Assembly: GCA_025355955.1 (NCBI GenBank)
Contig: JANXYP010000242.1
Coordinates: forward strand, 1-47,508
Direction: 5' to 3'
Origin: Chloroflexota bacterium
Lineage (GTDB): Bacteria; Chloroflexota; Chloroflexia; QHBQ01
DNA length: 47,508 nucleotides
The position numbers were made by a program, and so were the translations under genes. The notes beneath the pieces are model-generated. The model saw only the letters and a program-made list of their open reading frames with translations. It was not told where the DNA came from and ran no database searches. This document shows positions 35,501 to 42,117 of the stretch, in pieces. Numbering within the stretch: the stretch's first letter is position 1; each line of letters starts with the position of its first letter.

Positions 35501-37732
35501 TTACATGGATTCCGGTGCGGCGATGCCCAGCACGGTGAGGCCGTTGCGTAGCGTTTGCTTCGCGGCATGGGTCAGGGCCAGGCGGGCCTGCGTCAGCGCA
35601 GGCGTTTCCGCTTTGATGATTGGACAATTATGGTAGAAATTGTTGAACGCATCGGCCAGGTCGAACAGGTAGATGCAGATGTTGACTGGTCGATACAGCT
35701 CCGCCGCTTTCGCGATCTCGTCAGGGTAGCGCCCGATCAGCTCCAGCAGCGCGGTCTCCTCGCCAGTCAGGATGGTGAAGTCGTAGTCGGACCCTCTCCC
35801 AGCCTCCCCCACCGGGGGAGGAGTCAGGTTAGTCTCCCCCGTTGAGTATGTAGGGGCGAACGGTTGTTCGCCCTGGGCAGCCACCGCCGTTGAGTATGTA
35901 GGGGCGAACCGTTCGCCCTGGGCAGCTTTCTCCAGCACGCGGCAGGCGCGGGCGTGGGCATACTGGATGTAGGGTGCGCTCTGGCCCTCGAAGTTTAGCG
36001 CGGTGTCCCAATCGAAGACGATCACCTTGTTCAAATCCTTGTTCAGCATCTCGAAGCGCAGCGCACCGAAGGCGACCTGCTCGGCAATGTCGCGTTTGGC
36101 GATGTCGTCGAGTTCGGGGTTCTTCTCATTGATGATACTCAGCGCCTTATCCACCGCGCCAGCGGCAATGTCCTCATAAAACAGCACGTTGCCCTTGCGC
36201 GACGACATCGCCCCCCCCTTCATTGTGACCATCTCGTAGCCCAGGTGGGTGAAGCGGTCGACGTTAGGGAAGCCGAGCAGCTCAATCAGCTTGAACACCT
36301 GCTCGAAGTAGAGGCTCTGGCGTACATCCACACAATAAACTAGCCGATCAGCGTGGAAGTCGGCTAGCTTGACGCGAGCGAGGGCGATATCCTTGCTGCC
36401 ATAGAGGCTGGTGCCGTCGCTGCGAAGCAGCACAATGGTGCGCCACACCTCTTTCGGCGAACCGTCGGGGTTCTTCGCGTTCAGTTGCCTGGCATACTTG
36501 GCCGCCAGTTCAGGGTTCTTGCGTAGCTGCTCGTCAATCTTGACGAAGACGGTGCCGGTAGGTCGCTCGTCGGTGGCAATGCCGCGCTTGATTAGCTCCT
36601 CGGTCAGCGTTACCCCTTCTACCTCTACCTCGCTCTCGAAGAACCATTGGTCGAACTGCACGTTAAGCTGTTGATAGATGCGGTAAAACTCCTCCATGCT
36701 CCACGCTTTGGTGCGTTGCCAGAGCGCGATCAAGTCGGGGTCGCGAGCCTCCCACTGCCGCCACAACGCAGCCTGCTCTGCCTTCCAGCCGTCTACCTGC
36801 GGCCACCAGTCCATATGCGCGTCCAGCCTGGCGTACTCCGCCCGATCCTCTGTGTCAACATCAGACGTTGGCAACCACTCGCCCAGCCGCGCCCACGCCC
36901 CAAGTAGGAGGTCGTGATCGGCGAACGCGCCGTAGTCAGGCCTATCCTTGCTGGGTAGCGAACTGATCAAATAGCTGGCATCAGGGTGGTGGGCGCTTGC
37001 CTCTTGCAGATAGTCGAATGCCGCTGCCTTCGCACCAGCATGGTCACGCACCAGTCGCTGGCTGAGTGCCAGCACCTCATTCTTGTATTCGGTGCGGGCG
37101 TTACCCTCGACGTAGACGCGGTTCAGCCAGATGCCGCGCTGGTGGGGCGGCTCTTCGTCCTTGTGGAAGCGCAGATAGCACCACAGGCTTTTAATCACGT
37201 GTGCGCCCATGTCGCCAATATAATTCGCGCCAATCACCTCGAAACCAGATGCGCGCAGGATATTGACCACGCTGCTGCCCAGGCAGGCATTGCGTAGGTG
37301 GCCGACATGGAACGCCTTGTGCGTGTTCGGCTGCGAGAACTCCACCATGATGCGCTCGTTCCTGGTGGGGCCGTTGCCGTAATAATCACCCTCATTGTCT
37401 ACTGCCGCGATTACCTGATTGGCGAACCACGAGGTGTTCAGATAGACGTTGATGTAGCCATTCATCGCCTCGACCCGTGCCACTTCGCGGCGGGTGGGCA
37501 ACGCGGCGACAATGCGCTCGGCTAGCTGCGCCGGATTGGTCGCCGCCTGCTTCGCAAGCTGGAAGCTGACGCTGCAGGCATAGCCCCATTTACCTGCGAA
37601 CTGGCCGGACAGCGGCTTCAATTCGATATTCTCTGGGGCGTTTAGCCCAATCGCGCTGATTGCTGTTATTATATCGCTGGCAAGCTCACTGCGGATGTCG
37701 TTGTACATATCGCTCAATCCCCAATCAGTCAA
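35501..37732 (-). CDS. argS: arginyl-tRNA synthetase with repeat-derived insertion
   Basis: FSQPNTHKAFHVGHLRNACLG, MKGGAMSSRKGNVLFYEDI, DALRA-type C-terminal domain (ALLELIGRYPDEIAKAAELYRPVNICIYLFDLADAFNNFYHNCPI). Confidence 0.93.
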   Translation of the reverse strand: MTDWGLSDMYNDIRSELASDIITAISAIGLNAPENIELKPLSGQFAGKWGYACSVSFQLAKQAATNPAQLAERIVAALPTRREVARVEAMNGYINVYLNTSWFANQVIAAVDNEGDYYGNGPTRNERIMVEFSQPNTHKAFHVGHLRNACLGSSVVNILRASGFEVIGANYIGDMGAHVIKSLWCYLRFHKDEEPPHQRGIWLNRVYVEGNARTEYKNEVLALSQRLVRDHAGAKAAAFDYLQEASAHHPDASYLISSLPSKDRPDYGAFADHDLLLGAWARLGEWLPTSDVDTEDRAEYARLDAHMDWWPQVDGWKAEQAALWRQWEARDPDLIALWQRTKAWSMEEFYRIYQQLNVQFDQWFFESEVEVEGVTLTEELIKRGIATDERPTGTVFVKIDEQLRKNPELAAKYARQLNAKNPDGSPKEVWRTIVLLRSDGTSLYGSKDIALARVKLADFHADRLVYCVDVRQSLYFEQVFKLIELLGFPNVDRFTHLGYEMVTMKGGAMSSRKGNVLFYEDIAAGAVDKALSIINEKNPELDDIAKRDIAEQVAFGALRFEMLNKDLNKVIVFDWDTALNFEGQSAPYIQYAHARACRVLEKAAQGERFAPTYSTAVAAQGEQPFAPTYSTGETNLTPPPVGEAGRGSDYDFTILTGEETALLELIGRYPDEIAKAAELYRPVNICIYLFDLADAFNNFYHNCPIIKAETPALTQARLALTHAAKQTLRNGLTVLGIAAPESM
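35791..35934. repeat. repeat cluster inside argS
   Basis: GTTGAGTATGTAGGGGCGAAC..GTTCGCCCTGGGCAG twice, 48 bp apart, plus CCTCCCCCACCGGGGGAGG. Confidence 0.9.
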
Positions 37733-37818
37733 AGTTCAAGTTAATCTAATTATACCATATCTAACTCCTCGTAGAGATAGCTGCATCTTGAAAACGGCAC
37801 GAGATGGGTTATAAAAGT

Positions 37819-37836
37819 TACCTTATCGGTAAGGTA
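37819..37836. promoter_or_regulatory. short perfect inverted repeat TACCTTA-TCGG-TAAGGTA
   Basis: 7-bp arms, 4-nt loop, in the divergent argS/receiver intergenic region. Confidence 0.45.
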
Positions 37837-37920
37837 GGGACGGATAGGCAAGGTCGAGCAGGCCAGCTTCATAACGAGGCTGGCTCTTTCTCTTCCCCCG
37901 GCCTCCTGTTCCTGGTTGCT

Positions 37921-37987
37921 CTTAACAACCCCTTAACAAACTCTTTACTTACCGTTAAACTGAACTTAAACCGAGTTTAATCCCCCT
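37921..37987 (+). promoter_or_regulatory. Pho-box-like array: six 11-bp repeats of CTTAAC type
   Basis: TTAAC/TTTAC/TTAAA-type pentamers begin at 37922, 37933, 37944, 37955, 37966, 37977; -10-like TATACT at 37992-37997. Confidence 0.75.
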
Positions 37988-38165
37988 CGCTTATACTACC
38001 CCTGCAACCATGAAGCAACGTCAACCCAGCGGCAAGCAGTACCCAGCAATTTTCGTTCTCTATATCTTCCACCTCACTACCCCGCCTCAGTTATCCCCTC
38101 GCTTGGCAGCCAGTGCGCCCCCCGCGCTGTGCTGCTTGGGGAAAGAGAGCAGGACTGACGTTAAT

Positions 38166-38606
38166 ATGAGTGCAATCTTGCTAATCCAGGACGATACCAG
38201 CGTGCAGCGGGCGATCAGCCGTCCGTTGGAGCGGGCGGGCCATCGCGTGGTGATCCTGGAAGAGCCGCTGCTGGCTATTGATCTGCTGGATTACCCCAAC
38301 ATCCACTTCGACCTGATCATTGCCGATGTCGCCAGCTTCCGCTATGCTCACCACCAGAATACGCTGGGCCTGCTTTATCGCCGCGCCAGCGCAGTTGGCA
38401 GCCAGGTGCTGGCCTGCACTACCCGTGGCGACCTGCGCCTCTGCGGTCGCTACAGCAACTTGCCCAATCCGTTGCTTACCACCCGCTTTCTGCGCCTGGT
38501 CAGCGCCCTGGTCGCTCCCGATGCGCCACTGGCCGATACGTCAGATATGCCGCCAAGCGAGGTTGCACGGTCGGAAGCCTATACCTGTCTGGGTAGCGGC
38601 AAGTAG
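38166..38606 (+). CDS. receiver-domain-like protein without output domain
   Basis: ILLIQDDTSVQRAISRPLERAGHRVVILEEPLLAIDLL...FDLIIADVASFR; conserved Thr present but KP motif replaced by NP. Confidence 0.65.
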   Translation: MSAILLIQDDTSVQRAISRPLERAGHRVVILEEPLLAIDLLDYPNIHFDLIIADVASFRYAHHQNTLGLLYRRASAVGSQVLACTTRGDLRLCGRYSNLPNPLLTTRFLRLVSALVAPDAPLADTSDMPPSEVARSEAYTCLGSGK

Positions 38607-38638
38607 CCTAATTCGTGATTAGCTGAATACAAAATGTG

Positions 38639-38667
38639 TTTACTTATCAGCGGTCTGGATGTATAAT
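38639..38667 (+). promoter_or_regulatory. possible promoter TTTACT-17-TATAAT
   Basis: TATAAT 38662-38667 upstream of the acidic-protein gene; -35 is weak. Confidence 0.4.
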
Positions 38668-38752
38668 TGCAGCGCAGGGGCAATCCGATGGCAATGCCAC
38701 CCGCCCCCACCTGCAACCTTATACGTTTTCTATTGAAGAGGAGGAAGTCCAG

Positions 38753-39085
38753 ATGACCGCTTTCACTTTTCCCACCGTAGAGCCGCCCTATCGCCCCGCT
38801 CTCATCCCGCTGCTCGGCAATCTCTCATTGGCCGATGAAGCCATACCTGCCGAGGAGTTGGAGGACGAGGAGTTGGATGACGAAGAATTGGATGACGAGG
38901 AGTTGGACGACGAGGATGACGATCTCGACGAGGACGATATTGACGGCGATGACCTCGACGATGATGACGACGAAGAGTTTGAGGAGCTGGACGACGATGA
39001 CCTCGACGATGAGGACGACGAAGAGTTTGAAGACGACGAAGACCTCGACGATGAGGAAGAGGACGTAGTAGCCGAGGGTCAGTAA
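38753..39085 (+). CDS. ultra-acidic Asp/Glu-rich protein
   Basis: ATG 38753 preceded by GAGGAGGAAG; ELEDEELDDEELDDEELDDEDDDLDEDDIDGDDLDDDDDEEFEELDDDDLDDEDDEEFEDDEDLDDEEEDVV. Confidence 0.65.
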   Translation: MTAFTFPTVEPPYRPALIPLLGNLSLADEAIPAEELEDEELDDEELDDEELDDEDDDLDEDDIDGDDLDDDDDEEFEELDDDDLDDEDDEEFEDDEDLDDEEEDVVAEGQ

Positions 39086-39152
39086 GCGGCTCGCCATCGT
39101 TATTTTGCAGATGGGCGGGCTGATTGTAAGCGCAAAGAAAGGCGATACTACT

Positions 39153-40238
39153 ATGCCCGCCCATCTAGGCCGCCCCTTGCGGGCTGCCAGCTTCACCACG
39201 ATTGTCAGCATCTTCCTGATAATAGCTACTTTGGCTAGTTGTGGTGGGGATAGCGCCACCACTGCGACTCCTACCACAACCACCAACTCCACCCCTGGCG
39301 CTACCCTCTCTTCTAGCAGCACGCAAGCCCCCCCGATCAGTAGCACCCCCACCAGTAGCGCCTCGCCAACTGCCACCAGCAATAGCCCGATCAGCAGCAC
39401 CCCCTCTACCATGCCTGTTACCAGCACGGCGGCGATTTCCAGCAGCGGCAAGACCACCATCACCAGCGTCGGCTCGACCGCGCTCTACCCTTTGATTGTC
39501 GAGGCGGCCAAGCAGTTTAAGGTGCTGCGCCCCGATATCGAGGTGCTGATCGACATTGGCGGCAGCGGCGCGGGCCTCACCCGTGTCGCCGCTGACGAGG
39601 TGAATATCGGCAACTCAGATATATACGCCGAAGATCGGGCGGGCATTGATGCAAGCTCATTGGAGGATCACCAGGTCTGCGGCCAGGGCTTCGCGGTCGC
39701 GGTCAATAACGATGTCAAGGTTGACAATCTGACTCGCCAACAGGTAGTAGACATCTTTACCGCAAAGGTCACTAACTGGAAGGATGTTGGCGGCCAGGAC
39801 CTGAAAATCCAGATTATCGCCCGCCCCAAGGGCAGTGGCACGCGCACCACCTTCGACCGCCTTGCCCTCAACAATGCCAAACACAATGGCTCTGTAAACG
39901 AGGCCAACGGCATCAACCTGACTCAGGACTCGAACGCCACCGTCGCCAAAGCCATCGCTAGCACTCCTGGTGCGATCGGCTATCTCGGCCTCGCCTATCT
40001 CAACACCAGCAACGCAGTCAAGAAGGTGAAGTACAACGGCGTAGATGCGACCACCGACAACATCATCAACGGCAGCTATCCGATCTGGTCCTACGGCCAT
40101 ATGTACACCAAAGGCACGCCTGACCTCGCCTCGCAAGCCTTCATCACTTTCATCCTCAGCGACAAGTTCCAGAACGAAACCGTTGGCAAGTTTGACTACA
40201 TCCCTATCAGCAAGTTGCAGAACGTGAAAGCGCCATGA
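39153..40238 (+). CDS. pstS: PstS-like phosphate-binding lipoprotein
   Basis: Lipobox LASC; Ser/Thr/Pro linker; TITSVGSTALYPLIVEAAKQF, IDIGGSGAGLTRVA, ARPKGSGTRTTFDR. Confidence 0.85.
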   Translation: MPAHLGRPLRAASFTTIVSIFLIIATLASCGGDSATTATPTTTTNSTPGATLSSSSTQAPPISSTPTSSASPTATSNSPISSTPSTMPVTSTAAISSSGKTTITSVGSTALYPLIVEAAKQFKVLRPDIEVLIDIGGSGAGLTRVAADEVNIGNSDIYAEDRAGIDASSLEDHQVCGQGFAVAVNNDVKVDNLTRQQVVDIFTAKVTNWKDVGGQDLKIQIIARPKGSGTRTTFDRLALNNAKHNGSVNEANGINLTQDSNATVAKAIASTPGAIGYLGLAYLNTSNAVKKVKYNGVDATTDNIINGSYPIWSYGHMYTKGTPDLASQAFITFILSDKFQNETVGKFDYIPISKLQNVKAP

Positions 40239-40323
40239 CAGTTGCATTAAGCAGACTGGTGTTGGTCGCAGGTGGAATAGCGGCTCTGTCCTTCTCTAAA
40301 TCAGGTTACTCGGAGCAAACCAC

Positions 40324-41949
40324 ATGGCTCGGTATCTACAACGCCTGGGCATTCGTCTTTCGGTCAAGCTGGCGATTAGTTCCATTGCAGTAACCTCTCT
40401 GCTCATCATCATCAGCGTGGCGATTGCCTTTGCGCTTGCCAGCGCTACTGGCAGCATCAACCACTTTCAGATCCTGAATCAGGAAATCGTTTACTCCACC
40501 CAGCTTAACTTCGCGCTAAACTCGGCGATTGATGCCAGCCAGCGCTTGCAGCAGCAGGATCAGCCCACTGTAGCTAACCGCGTGGATTACTATGCTGCAC
40601 GCAAGCCGCTGACCGATGCACAGAGCCAATTGCAGAAGTTGACGGGGTTGCGGGCCGACCCCCAGTGGCAGCAACTAAGCGGCAAGATTGATGAGTTGCT
40701 AGTCGTCCTGGATCAGATTGCCACTCTTGCCCCCACCAATGTGTTCAAGGCCCGCGATCTGTGGAATGTCTCCGCCTTCGACCTCGGCAACGACGCGAAG
40801 GCCCGTGCCTCGTCCTTCAATACTGCCATTCTCGATGAATCAAGTCACACCCGCCAGGACGCACAATCGGGGATTACGCTCGCTGCCAGCGTCCTTGCCA
40901 GCCTGGCGCTAGTCGCAGTCATCGTCAGCATCCTGTTTGGGGTGCTGAACAATGCGGTGTTCGTGCGCCCAATTCGTAGCATCAAGTATGAGCTGGAGCG
41001 CATCGCCGCTGGCGATCTCACTCACCAGTTGAACGTGGACAACAACGACGAGCTTGGCGACCTGGTGCGTACCTTCAACCGCACCGTCTCAGAACTGCGC
41101 GGGCTGATTACCGAACTGAAGCACCAAACTGGCGACATCGAAGGCGCGTCGGTGCAGGTGACTGCCATCTCCCGCCAGCAGTTGGCGGGTAGCCACGAGC
41201 AGGTGCTGGCCCTAACCAGCGCAACCCAACTGGTGGGCGAAATGAAGGCGGCGGCAGCCTTGATCGATCGTAATGCCTCGTCGGTTGCCAGCGCCGCTCG
41301 TCAGGCGTTGGACAGCGCGGCGGCTGGCAGCGAGTCGATCACCGCCAACCTCGTCAGTATGCGCCAGATCGAGGGTAAGGTCTACAACATCAACGCCGAG
41401 GTCAAAGCGCTGAACGAGGGGCTGACCCAGGTGGGCCGCATCCTGGAGCTTATGGACGACCTGGCAACCGACAGCGAGTTGCTGTCGTTTAATGCCTTGA
41501 TTGAAGCAAGCGGTGCCGGGCCGCACAGCCGCCGTTTCGCCATCGTTGCTACTGAACTGAGCAGCCTGGCGCAGCGTTCCAAGGATGCGACCAAAGAGGT
41601 GCAGGACATTATCACCTCGGTGCAGGCGGCGATGCGTAGCTCGCTCGATGCCACCCAGGAGGGCTTGCGGGAAGTGGCACGTGGCACTGAATTGTCGCGC
41701 CGCAGCGAGGTTGCCACCCGCGAAATCGTCAGCGCTGTCTCGCATACTGTTGTGCTGGCCGATAGCATTCTCAATAGCACCACCAAGCAGCACAATGCCA
41801 GCGAACAGGTTGCCAGCACCATCCAGGCGGTCAACCTGGTGGCCGCCAATAACCTCGGCACCAGCGACAAAGCGGCCTGCACCGCCAGCCGCCTCACCGT
41901 CATCGCTAGCCAGCTACGCGATGCCGCTGGCAACTTCGAGGTAAACTAA
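40324..41949 (+). CDS. MCP-like protein (TM sensor, HAMP, signalling domain)
   Basis: Two TM segments, VRPIRSIKYELERIAAGDLTHQLNVDNNDELGDLVRTFN HAMP, ELLSFNALIEASGAGPHSRRFAIVATELSSLAQRSKDATKEVQDII. Confidence 0.82.
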   Translation: MARYLQRLGIRLSVKLAISSIAVTSLLIIISVAIAFALASATGSINHFQILNQEIVYSTQLNFALNSAIDASQRLQQQDQPTVANRVDYYAARKPLTDAQSQLQKLTGLRADPQWQQLSGKIDELLVVLDQIATLAPTNVFKARDLWNVSAFDLGNDAKARASSFNTAILDESSHTRQDAQSGITLAASVLASLALVAVIVSILFGVLNNAVFVRPIRSIKYELERIAAGDLTHQLNVDNNDELGDLVRTFNRTVSELRGLITELKHQTGDIEGASVQVTAISRQQLAGSHEQVLALTSATQLVGEMKAAAALIDRNASSVASAARQALDSAAAGSESITANLVSMRQIEGKVYNINAEVKALNEGLTQVGRILELMDDLATDSELLSFNALIEASGAGPHSRRFAIVATELSSLAQRSKDATKEVQDIITSVQAAMRSSLDATQEGLREVARGTELSRRSEVATREIVSAVSHTVVLADSILNSTTKQHNASEQVASTIQAVNLVAANNLGTSDKAACTASRLTVIASQLRDAAGNFEVN

Positions 41950-42117
41950 TAGGCTGTCTGATAACTCAGTTGACCGTGCCGGGCAGCAGCGCGGGCCACC
42001 GCCCGCCCCTACGTGTAGCCCAATCCGTTTATCCGTTTTTACAATCCGTTGGCTAAAATCCGCTGGCCGTCCCACCCCTTGACATAACCCTCGGCACACG
42101 TCTATACTGCCCCTATC

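Noticed and set aside
37850-37895. GGCCAGC...GCTGGCT hairpin as a terminator
   Set aside because: Stem is short, there is no gene immediately upstream on that strand, and the T-tract is interrupted.
38802-39463. Antisense ORFs 38802..39164 (Arg/His/Pro-rich) and 38825..39463 (Val/Leu-rich)
   Set aside because: Mirror images of the acidic-protein repeats and the pstS linker; a sense-strand RBS and plausible protein exist, and the antisense composition is a codon artefact.
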